In this document: piece by piece, positions 35,283 to 46,230 of the stretch | How positions within the stretch are numbered: the first letter of the stretch is position 1 | How the letters are laid out: each line of letters opens with the position of its first letter | NCBI GenBank assembly: GCA_002917075.1 | Contig: NTMA01000019.1 | Coordinates: 186,001-250,000 of the forward strand | Length of the DNA: 64,000 bases | Reading direction: 5' to 3' | Origin: Hawksworthiomyces lignivorus | Taxonomy: Eukaryota; Ascomycota; Sordariomycetes; Ophiostomatales; Ophiostomataceae | Notes under the pieces: model-generated | Told to the model about the DNA's origin: nothing | Database searches by the model: none | What the model saw: the letters and a program-made list of their open reading frames with translations, nothing else | Position numbers and translations under genes: made by a program

Positions 35283-36283
35283 AATCGTCGGATGCAACCT
35301 GGGCAGCGTCACGGAACAAACTAGGGAGGGCAGCTAATGAATCCAGACGGAGGTGACTGCTGCTGCAGGAGGGCACTAGAGCCGTTTCAGGGAATCATGT
35401 TCTATGATTGGATGCTACGAGTAAAAAAAGACTGTCTATTAGTTAGTTACTGAAAAAGGATCACTTTGTAACGCCCCGTAGAAAATGCAAGTATCTCTTT
35501 TGGTCTTAGCCGCATCTGCGTTGGCGAGCTCGACCTTGAGTTTGAGCTTACTACATCCTCTGCTGAGTGCTCCGCATCCCTCTCCTCTCTGTCCGTCTAC
35601 GGTCATTCTTCCCCTTAATACTCTGTTATGCTGCAGTAATCAGCTATGTCGCCTTCCTTTTGCTCTTGTCCAATATGAGTGATGCAAGATACAACAGGAG
35701 GAAAATGCCGGGAAGCGGCATCTTGCTACAAGGGAGCTTCGGCTTGGATGGACCTGTCCCCGCAATTGGGATCGTGCGGGGGACAGTAGTCCATCTATCT
35801 ATCCTAGACCGGTGCATTTTTTAGATCATAGTAGCTCCGATTGAGGTGTAACCCATGTCACCAGACCGTCAATGGACGTGTTTGGAGCGGGCTGTGTCTT
35901 GTCGGTACCATTCAACCGACCTTGCAAGGGTCGCATTCCTCGCCTGTATCACAGCGGATGCAGCAAGAGCTTTAGGACCCTCGTGTTGTTTAGAATGACG
36001 TGTATGGAATAGGCGCATTTAGGCGCAATGCCATACTATCTGGCCATAACGAGATGCTGCCTGTTAATAGCTGTTGTGCTGACGGTGGAATACAGGGTGT
36101 AATTGTTGGAGAGCATCGCTGCATTGTTTCCAGGGGTAAATGCATTTATATCAAGGAAGACAACCAGAAAATTTCTAGTATTCGGACGAGATTTCACTTT
36201 TCTGTTTCATTTTGCATTCCTTTTTTTCTATCCAATTCTTCCGCTGCTTCAAAGAAAAGGCATACCAGACAATCGTAACAAAA
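35283..36283. other. Intergenic, 1.0 kb
   Basis: It contains the 3' end of the oxygenase gene and the promoter of the SnoaL-like gene. A 65-codon frame at 35485-35682 begins with a signal-peptide-like stretch but has no further support (see rejected items). Confidence 0.5.
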
Positions 36284-37231
36284 ATGGCGGACGAAGTTGC
36301 TCAGCTCAAGCAGACCGTGGAGGCTCTGCAGAAGCATGTGACAAAGCTTGATGGTAAGCTTCATTTGAAAATTCAAAATGCATCTGTAACTGGGTGTACA
36401 AAACACGAGATTTCCAGACGAGCCTCGCTAACTGTTACAAAGACCTGGATCAAATCCGAAGGCTGCAGTATACATATGGCTACTACCTGGACAAGTGCCT
36501 TTACAAGGAGGTTAGCAGCTGAAGCATCTCTTTCTCGTAACCCGTAACCTTAAGTATATTGGCCAAGTCGAATGCTAACAGAGTAGGTATCTCAACTCTA
36601 TTCTTCCGACCCAGACACATATGTGCAGTTCCTGGGTGGCCGCTACCGGCACAAGGCAGGTGTTGAGCGGCTGTACCTAAAGCGCTTCGGTGGATTCTTT
36701 GTTGGCGGCCGTAATGGCCCTGTCCATGGCTTCCTGCTGGACCACCCGCAGATGCAGGGCATCATAGATGTCGACTACAATACGCCTGATGGAAAGCCCC
36801 GTGCTCAGGGACGATTCCGCTCGCTGATGCAGGCCGGTGTGCACATCAGCCAGGCTGACCGCCACCCGCGGGGCTTCACCCAGTGGTTCGAAGGTGGCGT
36901 CTATGAGAACGAGTACATCAAGGAGGACGGCGTATGGAAGATCTGGCATCTGCGCTATTTCCCCTTCTGGCACGGCGACGTCGAGCACGGCTGGGGCTAC
37001 AAGGTCTCCGGCTTCGTGCCCTTCCCGACCAAGACGTTCCCTGAGGATCCCCAGGGCCCCGATGAGGTGGTTGCTGAGGACCAGCGCATGCTCTGGCCGG
37101 ATTGCCGTGTGGTGCCCTTCCACTACACGCATCCAATCACTGGCAAGCAAGTGGAGGACGAAGATTTGCAGGCACCGTTATACGGTGAATCTGCCAAGGA
37201 CGCTAAGCCAGCACTAAAGCTGGTTGGCTAA
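36284..37231 (+). CDS. SnoaL-like domain protein
   Basis: Three exons: 36284-36353, 36443-36510, 36587-37231 (260 aa). The first 70 bp exon encodes a short heptad-like helix (VAQLKQTVEALQKHVTKLD), and the second 68 bp exon supplies DLDQIRRLQYTYGYYLDKCL, the usual start of a SnoaL_4 cone-shaped alpha+beta barrel. The third exon holds the barrel (GFFVGGRNGPVHGFLLDHP, then HISQADRHPRGFTQWFEGG and EDGVWKIWHLRYFPFW), with several His and Asp residues able to act in acid/base chemistry. The fold is shared by scytalone dehydratase, ketosteroid isomerase and ring-hydroxylating dioxygenase small subunits. The reaction here is unknown; a dehydratase or isomerase step is plausible. It is convergent with the decarboxylase gene. 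Confidence 0.85.
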
Positions 37232-37635
37232 GCCTGGCATGCTTGAGCAAAAGAAGATTTTGCTCATAAATAGCAGTCTTATCCATAGTATATTGTAGAA
37301 GGACTTCAATATATGAATTTGAATTTTGCTCGCTTCCACGTACGTGTTTCGTGTCATGAAAGTAAATACATGAGAACGCATTTATTTTTCAGTTTTCCTA
37401 ATTTCATATCTGCTTCCTCTTCGTCATATCCTGCTAATTCTTTGTTTTATTTTGTGAAGTCTAGCCTTGGGCTATTTGAAACTCACCATTAGGCAACCAA
37501 CACAATATATATTTATACACTTTCTTCCTGTCACACTTTGTTTTCCTTTTTATTTCCTTTTTTTTAATGCTGCCTCTGTCATCAACATTTTTTTAATTAT
37601 TGTTAAATCGAAACGTTACGACTTGTACGGTTTTA
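37232..37635. other. Convergent intergenic, 0.4 kb, AT-rich
   Basis: Tail-to-tail spacer between the SnoaL-like and amidohydrolase genes. T-rich DNA at 37,500-37,600 suits 3' end formation. No gene was seen. Confidence 0.5.
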
Positions 37636-38829
37636 TTACAGTTCTAATGGCAGCTTAAACAGGCGGATGGCGTTCCCTCTGGCAACTGCCTCTTTCTCAG
37701 ATGGTGGCAAGTCGACGCTCTTCCACCAATCTTGGGCAACTTTAATAACATCATACGGGTAATCTTTGTATGATTGTCAGTAGAGCATCGATAGAGGGCA
37801 TAGAGATAAGAAGAGAAGGGACGAGAAACGAGCAGCACGCACCAATAGAATAAAGACAACGATCAACGCCAATCTCATTGATACAAAACTTGAGTCCCTG
37901 AGTGGAAAAATCACCTGAAGTGGTGACAGAAACATTGTGGGTAAAATAATATTTGTAGTCCTGCTTTGACGGCCTATTAAGGCGTTTTACGGGCTTGTTG
38001 TACCAGTGATCGGCTCGAACCAAGTTAAATGGAATTCTGTTCAGTGAATTAGTATCTGACAGGGACAAATATATCTTTAATTTTGCATATGCAGTGAGAT
38101 TTACCCTTCTCCCAGATGGCCAACGACAATTTGCACCTTGGGATAACGATCAAAGACGCCGCTCGAGCAGATGGCGTAGATGTGGAAGCTGAGATCTAGG
38201 TGGAATTGCACACCAGCGCCCAGGAGCTGCTTGCGTGGCTCATATTTGCCTCCAGGAGCGAGATCCCGCCCTGTTGCATATCGAGGATGCAAGTACACTG
38301 GCACGTCAAGCTCCTGTACAGCCGCCCAGAAGACGTCATACTCAGGCTCGTCATAATAACGACGACCATCTGTATCGTCGCCCACCACAACGCTCTGGAA
38401 GTCATTCAAGATGGCGCCAAACATGCCCAGCGTCTGAACGGCACGGTGCAGCTCGGCCGCTGCTTCAGCTGGGTCGTGCATTGACAAGCTAGCAAGCGCA
38501 CCAAAGCGCGTGGGCTCCTTTTTGGCTTCCGCAGACAACCAGTCATTGGCCCGGACAGCCAGACTCTGCGCCTCCTTCGGATCACTCTCGCCCTGCGGGC
38601 CGGGCGATGTCAGCGACAGAAGCATATACTCGACGCCCTCAGCATCCATCTGCTCCAAGCGCTGCTTGTGAATATCAAGCAAAGCTGCTGTCAAGGGATG
38701 GTTGACATTGGCAACATCTTGCCCCGGCCCGTACTGCGGAGCATAGAGCTTGGCATCACGGGCATTACGGGCCATTCCCGTGGGGTCCAAGACGGCCTCC
38801 TCAATTGCAATTGTTCCACGGGGTGCCAT
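37636..38829 (-). CDS. Amidohydrolase-family decarboxylase (2,3-dihydroxybenzoate / gamma-resorcylate type)
   Basis: Three exons on the minus strand: 38105-38829, 37843-38036, 37636-37763 (348 aa; introns 68 and 79 bp). It has the layout of the ACMSD/amidohydrolase_2 decarboxylases: N-terminal IAIEEAVLDP with Glu10, PVYLHPRYA with His181, VVGHLGEG, and the C-terminal SIDYPYD with Asp307. Glu10, His181 and Asp307 correspond to the divalent-metal ligands of non-oxidative hydroxybenzoate decarboxylases. These cytosolic enzymes reversibly remove CO2 ortho to a phenol hydroxyl. In this cluster it would turn a dihydroxybenzoate into a catechol, resorcinol or hydroquinone. The specific substrate is not determined. 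The last exon is only 42 codons and was joined by frame and an ACAAAG acceptor. Confidence 0.9.
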
Positions 38830-39624
38830 TTTTGGGTTCTCTGTTCGGGGATGCTCTTAAAGATACTGAACAAGTAGAGTCAAATTGAAAAGGACAAGGT
38901 AGTACTGCATTCATCCCATCTAACAAAAACAAAAAAGAAGAGTTATAGACCGTATGCAGTTAAGACGAAAGCTGCCGCAACAATGCGGCTGTTTGCCTCG
39001 TTGCATTGTATTACCTTTCTATTGCCGTAAGATTCATTTGGAACAACTCCGTATTATTGCTGGTTTATTTTCTTACCCCTTTCCTTTCCCCTCCCTTGTG
39101 TTAGTCGGCCCCATGAATCCGACGACACTTCACCTTTCTAGTGTGTGAACATGGAATGGCAAAATAGAAAATGGAAAAAGAAAAAAGGGAATTAAAATAT
39201 TGAATTAGAAATATGAAATATGAAATATCGAAAAAGTAAATAAAATAAAAATAAAAATAAAAAAGCCAATGTTCGTTGCAAGGTTCAGGTTTTGGGCGAT
39301 ATTGAAGCAATGCTAGCGTTGAACCGATTGAAGGTCTACTGGTATTAGATGTCTTCCAATTTTATACAATGATGATATCAAAATTTTGTGTATACTACGC
39401 ACAATATTTACTACGCACAATATTGCACACTATCGTGACCTGTAATTACCAGAGCAAACCGCAAAGGTGATATCCAATTCAATTTGATACAAAGAAGCAA
39501 TTTGGAGACTCTGTGCACAACATTCTGTACGTAACCCAACAAAATCGCGTAAAAAGCAAAAAAAGAAAATCATTTAAATATGCATTCCTTAATCAATTTG
39601 GTTACATTTTCTGTCCTACAAAAT
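38830..39624. other. Intergenic, 0.8 kb, AT-rich
   Basis: Upstream region of the amidohydrolase gene and 3' region of the aldehyde dehydrogenase gene. A run of ATGAAATATGAAATA-like short repeats and AAATAAA units lies at 39,150-39,265. No gene was seen. Confidence 0.5.
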
Positions 39625-41251
39625 TCAAGCATCCTCAATCTTAATTATCACGCTCTTCGTCTCCAAGAAGTTGTCTAAGCTGTGCAGCCAGCCCTCGCGG
39701 CCCTGGCCAGAGCCCTTGTAGCCGCCGAATGGCAGGTCGCGGCCTGTGGACGGGCTGGTGCAGTTGACGCCTACGTAGCCGCTCTCGAGCGCCTTGGCGA
39801 TCCGCAGTGCCCGGCTGATGTCCTTGGTGTACACGGATGCGTACAGGCCGTACTCGGTGTCGTTGGCAACGGCGATGGCCTCCTGCTCGGTCTCGAAAGT
39901 GTTGATGAGGACGACGGGGCCGAAGATCTCCTCCTTCATGACGCGTGCCTTTTCGGGCGTGTTCACGAACACGGTCGGCTCGATGAAGTAGCCTCCCTTG
40001 CTCTCGAGGTTTCCGTTGCCGCCGAGCGCGAGGGTGCCGCCAGAATTCTTGCCCTCCTCAATGTACGCCATGACCGACTTGTACTGCACCTCGTCGGCCT
40101 GGGGGCCGTGGTTGACGCCCTTTTCCAGGGGGTTGCCGGCCTTTGTGCTGCTGGCGAACCTCTTGGCGAAGGCGTCCGTGTAGGTCTGGGCGGCGGACTT
40201 CTCGACGTAGATGCGCGAGTTGGCCATGCACACCTGGCCCGAGTTCCACTGGATGCTGCTGACGGTCTCTTCGACGGCGCGCTCAATGTCGGCGTCGGCA
40301 AAGATCAGGGCGGGCGACTTGCCGCCCAGTTCTAGGGTCACCTTCTTCAGGTTGGACTGAGCGGCCATCTCCTGGATCAGGCGGCCGGTGCGGCCGCTTC
40401 CGGTAAAGGACAGCGCGCGGACGTCCATGTGGCGCGCGAGCGCGGCGCCGCTGGGCAGGCCGTGGCCGGAGAGAACGTTGAACACGCCCGGGGGGAAGCC
40501 GGCCTCGATGATCAGCTCGGCCACTTTGGAGGAGGTCAGCGGTGCTTTCTCGCTGGACTTGAGCACGACGGTGTTGCCGGCGATCAGGGCAGGCGCCGTC
40601 TTGCTGCCGAAGAAGAGCAGGGGCACGTTCCAGGGGATGATGGCGGCGACGACGCCGACGGGCTGGCGCAGGGTCATGGTCACAAAGCCGGGTGTGTTGA
40701 GGCTGGCCTGGCCCTGGATCTGCGGCCAGGCCTCGGCATAGTGGTCGTACTGGCTGGCGGACGCAAAGGCGTCAAAGTACTCATCGATGGGACGGCCCAT
40801 GGAGACGGCCTCCAACCGGGCCAGCTCGGCGCTGTTGGCCCGGATGAGGTTGGCAAACTTCTTGAAGTAGCCGGCGCGCACGGTGGGATCGAGGGCGGAC
40901 CAGGCGGGAAACGCTGCTTTAGCGGCGGCGACAGCCGCATTGGCATCGTCCTCGGTGGCCTCGGGGACTGTGGCATAGAGTAAGCGGCATGATCAAAAAA
41001 ATTAAAACACAGCGAGAACAACGGGGAGTTTTACCATCTGCGACCTTCTCGCGGGTTGCCGGGTTGTAGAGCGGGAATGTCTTCTTGTCTGAGGCTTCCA
41101 CGAGCTATGTAGGAATTAGCAAAATTGAAAAGAAGCTCTGTGATTGGAGACCTGATGTGTCGAGTGGAATATAAGAAAACGGGAATAATGAAGGATGCAT
41201 GCGACCTACCTTCCCGTTGATCAGGAGCTTTGGAGAAAATGCGGCAGCCAT
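39625..41251 (-). CDS. NAD(P)-dependent aldehyde dehydrogenase (benzaldehyde/salicylaldehyde type)
   Basis: Three exons on the minus strand: 41210-41251 (14 codons), 41035-41104, 39625-40967 (484 aa; introns 105 and 67 bp). The catalytic set is complete: IIPWNVP, NTVVLKSSEKAP, SFTGSGRTGR, VTLELGGKSP with Glu250, GQVCMANSR with Cys284, and EEIFGPV. The PVGVVAAIIPWNVPLLFFGS segment fits aromatic aldehyde dehydrogenases such as salicylaldehyde/vanillin dehydrogenase. It oxidises an aldehyde to a carboxylic acid in the cytosol. It shares a 1.85 kb upstream region with the Zn2Cys6 regulator, transcribed the other way. It most likely oxidises the benzaldehydes made by the cleavage oxygenase. General detoxification is the alternative. 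Confidence 0.94.
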
Positions 41252-43100
41252 GGTGTCTGAGTGGGTATAGTGATCGGCCAATATCTCTTTGTAAAAGATG
41301 GATGCAAAAGGGGGAAGAGAGCAGAAGATCAAGACAATGGATGAAGAGGGTTTTCAACAAGAGGAAACTTCAGAAAAACCAAGAACATTTAAAAGAAGAG
41401 GAAAGAGAAACAGAACTTCTGAAAACAGCCTCAGGATGAGAGTTTAATTTGTTTTGAGTGCTTAAATACGGTTCCTTGACACAATCTGTCTGACACAGAA
41501 ACAATCCCCATATAGGTGGTATATTATGGACATGGAAACCTGTCCCTATGTAAACTATGACGAGCCGTTCCAACTGATTCTAGCAGAAATGTGATATTCC
41601 TTTCGGCATGATTAGAGGGTGAATGCAACTGCCAACAGCCGATCAAGAACCAGCCTTTTCTTCGACACAGACAAAGGAGTACATGCTAATCAAGGCGTAA
41701 CCATGGCCATTTCAAATCGAGCTGCAAACTAGGAGGGAGGAGTCCGGAGTGTTCTTTTTTCCCGTCCAACGTTGCCTCGCCCGCTGAATATCGAAGTTTC
41801 TTCCTGCTTCCCATTCAGTCTACTCCACTTTTGGAGGCGTACTTTGTAGCCGGATGGGTTCTTCTTCTGGACACGCTTGCGCCGAGCCAAATGCACCAAG
41901 CCTGTGGTCTTGGCTAGCCATATTTCTTGCTTGCCGGGATGGCCAGGGAAAAATTGTAGAGGGGATCTTCCGATAGAGAGAGAAAAAATAGATGCACGCA
42001 CATACACGAACACAGACACGAACGCACACACACACATACATAGAGATGCACGCACACAGACGTATACGCTAGCCAAGGCGCCTTGCTCTACATCCGCGGC
42101 AGCAGCATATGCTTACTGCTGAAGGCTACGGGGTGAGGGATGCGGAAAGAAAAGCCACAGGGGAAGAGTGCGAGAAGGGGGGGTGTTAAAGAGGGAAAAG
42201 GGAGATATCTCGGGAAGAAGAGGGTCAAACGGGAAAAACTGAAAAGGCATGCCTTGCGGAAATACGGAGTAATCCAGAGAGGGACAGCAAAGAGTCTTCA
42301 TGTGCAGCTGGCCGCTCCATGCAGCGATTGTGTGCCCCTGTTCACCAGACCAGCCAGCACATCGCAGGCGCAAAAAAGAGACAAAATATTGTCCCCATAC
42401 CCCAGATGACAGGCAAATGGTTGCCAACTAAAACGGACGCTAATGATCGTGGGTTTCCCCTTCGAGCTTGGAACAGAAGTTGGGGAATGGCCCCGCACGT
42501 CAGGTTGATCCAATTCTAAGCATCCTATTTGCCGGCAGTTGAGGTGAACGCTTTTCTTTATCCCCGTTTTTGCTAATACTCCATGCTGGAGGCGAGTACA
42601 CAGTACACCGACTGGGGCCTTGTGCTTGGCTGGGCAGATGCGGGGGCCCTCGTCTCCCCTTTGGATCCCCTCAAGCGATGGAGTAATTATTGATCCAGCA
42701 AGCGAGAGGACCAGCAGGGTCCGTTGTCCACATGGCAGATACGATGTGCTGCCCCAGAGGAGATCCCAAGAAAACGCCGATAATGTTTGCCTCTGAAACG
42801 CGTAAAGAAAATCTGACTGGGTCAAAGTCTGACTGGGAATGTTTTATGTAGACGGATACGCCCAAGTGGAGGCCTAACTCCTTCAAGCAGAACGATCTCT
42901 CTTACACAGACATGGTGACGAAAATCTCACCTTGACCACTCCCAATCTGAACCGTCCCAGATCGAACAGCGTCTCAATTCATTGCGCATCTCGTGGCTGC
43001 AGTACCAACAGGACCAGTCTCTCCTTGGAGAAGGAAATCCGTCACCGTTGAACCACACGGCTTCAGCTGTCTAGAAAAACTCATAGAAACAGCATCCAAA
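41252..43100. other. Divergent region, aldehyde dehydrogenase / regulator
   Basis: A 1.85 kb head-to-head spacer. It holds a CA-rich tract at 41,995-42,065, a reversed TACTCCGTA at 42263-42271, and a direct repeat TCTGACTGGG at 42812-42821 and 42829-42838. Short frames have no domain. Confidence 0.5.
42263..42271 (-). repeat. TACTCCGTA motif, reverse orientation
   Basis: Reads TACGGAGTA on the plus strand; the only full copy inside the metabolic cluster. Confidence 0.5.
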
Positions 43101-45991
43101 ATGGGAATTGCAACAGACACAAAGCCGCTGCAGAACGTGGCCCCGGCCGCGACAGCAAATTCAGGTTCAGCTCCCAAGCAGGGCAACAAACGCCGGGCCC
43201 CAATGAGCTGCGATCGATGTAAGAGTCGGAAGACGAAGGTAAGAAAAGACGACGTGGCAAACGGCACAAGTCATAGACCGAGAAGCAGACGTGAATGACA
43301 AACATGATTTCGGTTCTTGGCACCAGCTGTAGCCTATGATTTCCCCCAAACTTGCAATATGATGACAAGAGGTTGCTGATCGTTTCTGACCACACAACGA
43401 AACAGTGTGTAGATCCAGGTAAGCCATATCTCGATCCAGAAACAAGATGTCGAAATTCGGATTCGCATTCGCATTCGGAAACTCAATAGGTAATAGACAA
43501 CTAACTTGATCAAGTTCCTGGACCATGCCAATTCTGTGCCAGCATTGGGGCCGTCTGCCACTTAGATCCCTCTCGCCGACGGCAGCGGCCGTACTATCAC
43601 GTCTCTGAAGAAGAGTTTCGCTACATGACCAAAGCGCTTGAGCACTTCCTGCCCGACGTCGAGCTCAACCTGCAATCGCTGCGCGATATTGTGCAGTCGT
43701 TTGAAGCAGCACCACAACCGCCAGCCCCCATTCCCCAAGTTGTCGTGGACCGGCACTCGTTTGGGCCATCCGACTCTGCCTCGGATTCGGCGATGATCAG
43801 CAGCGATGACAGCCGCACGACGCCGACATCTACAACTGGCACGGTCAAGTCTGATGAAACAGCCGTCACTATTGAGGAGATTGACGAGCTGCACGGCGAG
43901 CTTGGGTGGCTGCGGGTCGACTCCAAAGGGACCTACAGTGCGTCTTACCTGGATCTGTATGTGAATATACCAGGCCTGTTCTACGTTGCTAACTCTCCCT
44001 TCAGGACATGTCGGCGCCGACTCTGGATACGGCTTTCACGCAGCCGTTCGGTCTCTTCGTCATAGGCGTGAATCTGAAGCATCCAAAACCGATCTGATAC
44101 CGCCATTTACCGTCGCGCCACCATTACCGCCGTCCACCCCAGACTCGGGGGGAGGCGGGGTGCCGTCTCCACATCACGGCTCTCATTCCTCTATTTTCAA
44201 TCCTTCTTCCACCCGCCGCATGCAAATATTTCTCCCCCGCCGTGACCTGTGCAACCGCTGTGTCTCAAGGTTCTTCCGCGACATTCAGTCCATCTACTGG
44301 TTCTGGTCGGCCGAGCGCTTTTATGCCATACTTGACCGGCTCTATGCCGGCGACCCGTCGAGTGCGACACCGTCTATGCTGTGCTCTCTGTACTCGATAC
44401 TCGCCTTAACCTGCGAGAGCGAGGCTGCCGCGACGCAGTCCGCTCTTGGTGAAGGACCACCACCTGCTGCGCGATACCTCTCTCTAGCGAAAACGCTGGT
44501 GCCGCAATTGTGCGACGAAGCCGACGCCGACAGCGTCAGGGCTCTGTGTCTCTTGGTAAGTGATGACACAGTTGACCGGGTACGCTAAACTTTAACCCAC
44601 AGTGTATTAATTGTTTTCTTTTTGCTGCTGTTTAGGGTCTCGCTCTGCAGAGTTCCATGTTCAACAATACGGCTTACATCTACATTGGTGCTGCGTCGCG
44701 CATCGCTCTCACGCTGGGATTGCACCTGCAACGCGCAATTGAGCCAAAGGGCTGCCTCCAACGCCAAGTTGACTTGCGCCTGTATTCGACGCTCTTCTTG
44801 CTGGACTTGGATGTCGCTCTCTGTTACGGTAACCCGCCAGCCATCAGTGACGACCACGCTGCAAGCAAACCGCAAGATTTATCAGAGCAGGTACGAACGC
44901 CCCAGCCATGTATTCACATTGTAATGGCATTGGTAAAACAGCAAATAAGAATACCCATATACATAACTCTAACTCCGAAATAGATTCTTAGTCCTGGCTC
45001 ATACATGCCGCTAGACTACCTCACCGTATCATGTGAGCTCGTCCAGATCAAGCGCCACCTCAGCAAGCTTCTCTACGCCCGCGCCGGGGTGACGCCGGCA
45101 TCGTTGTCGTCTTGTCCAGGTTCTTCATCAACTGTGCCCCGGCCCTCCATTGCTGCCGTGAGCGACGTGCTGGCAACGCTCCGGGCGTGGTACAATGCCA
45201 TCCCGCCGCATCTCCGGGACGCCTCGCGCGCCGCGTCATTCCACCAGCGGTCTGTTTCCGTGCTGCACCTGCGCTACTGGAGCGCGACCATCTTCGCCAC
45301 CCGTCCTTTTCTCCTGTATAGTGCGCTCCACGCCGAATCCTGGGCCGCGCTGCCTCCCGCAAAGCGGGCGTCATTTGAGGAGTTCTGCACGACCTGCATC
45401 GATGCGGCCAAGCAGTCCCTAGCCGTTATCTGCATCATGAGAGACACTGGCCTCTTAAGCAGCCTCGTCACTCTCGATACAGGCTGCATTTTAGAGGTAC
45501 TGCAGGTATTTTTGCTGGTCATAGCCCGGGGCCCGAGCGAGCAGCAGCAGCAGATGCGGCCAGATGAGGATGTCCGCACATGTCTGCGCACCCTCCAAGG
45601 GATGGAGCAGATCTTCTGGACGCAGCATGCTCTAACAGAAGTCATGGCACAGCTGGAGGAGAACGGCCTTTTGAACGGGGACCACAGCTTCAGCCCACCA
45701 CAGCAGGGCGAAACGCCAGGGCACTTTTTCTTGGACATCAACCAGCAGCAGCAACAGCAGCACAGCATGTAAGTTATCAGATCGGCCTCCTAGCTCCCCA
45801 ATTTTTTTTTTTTTGCCTTTAAATTTCCACTTCTTTTTTCTAACAAAAACAGTATTTCTGGTGTAATGGAGGCATATTTCACGGATTTACACGACCCATT
45901 CTTTGCTGTGTCGGACGAATCTGGAGGCCCACTGCTGGGGGACCATTTCCATGACGACATGACCCAACACAGCAACAGCTTATCGATATAA
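43101..45991 (+). CDS. Zn2Cys6 fungal-specific transcription factor
   Basis: Seven exons: 43101-43238, 43406-43418, 43515-43937, 44005-44555, 44636-44890, 44984-45768, 45853-45991 (767 aa). The binuclear zinc cluster has Cys37, Cys40, Cys47, Cys55, Cys58 and Cys65 (C-x2-C-x6-C-x7-C-x2-C-x6-C); it is assembled from three exons, with Cys47 in a 13-base micro-exon. A fungal-specific transcription factor domain spans roughly 220-560, opening at WLRVDSKGTYRHVGADSGYG and including SSMFNNTAYIYIGAASRIAL and the LDLDVALCYGNPPAI signature. The tail has poly-Gln (INQQQQQQH) and acidic stretches that may activate transcription. It lies in the middle of the metabolic genes and is a natural candidate for their pathway-specific regulator. 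Confidence 0.9.
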
Positions 45992-46230
45992 ATAATAATA
46001 TGCAAGACCTAATAATGTATTATGTATTTTGATGTGAATTTTCTGTATTTTATAATATTTTACAGCCTTTTTTTCACAAAAAGTTTATAATGTGGAAGCT
46101 TCATTAAATTGAAATACAGTTATTCTTAGGATAATACTGGACAGGAAAATACAGCACGTCGTTGTTTAAGACAATCCCTGGCATGTGCCAGCGGAAGGTG
46201 GTCAAATCACAATGCTATGTAAGCTTTTAC

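Noticed and set aside
35485..35682. 65-codon frame beginning with a signal-peptide-like MQVSLLVLAASALASS
   Set aside because: The rest is Leu/Ser/Pro-rich low complexity with no splice continuation that improves it; possibly a decayed secreted-protein gene, but not supportable.
39682..40335. 217-codon plus-strand frame opposite the aldehyde dehydrogenase
   Set aside because: Shadow; the catalytic Cys and Glu motifs are on the minus strand.
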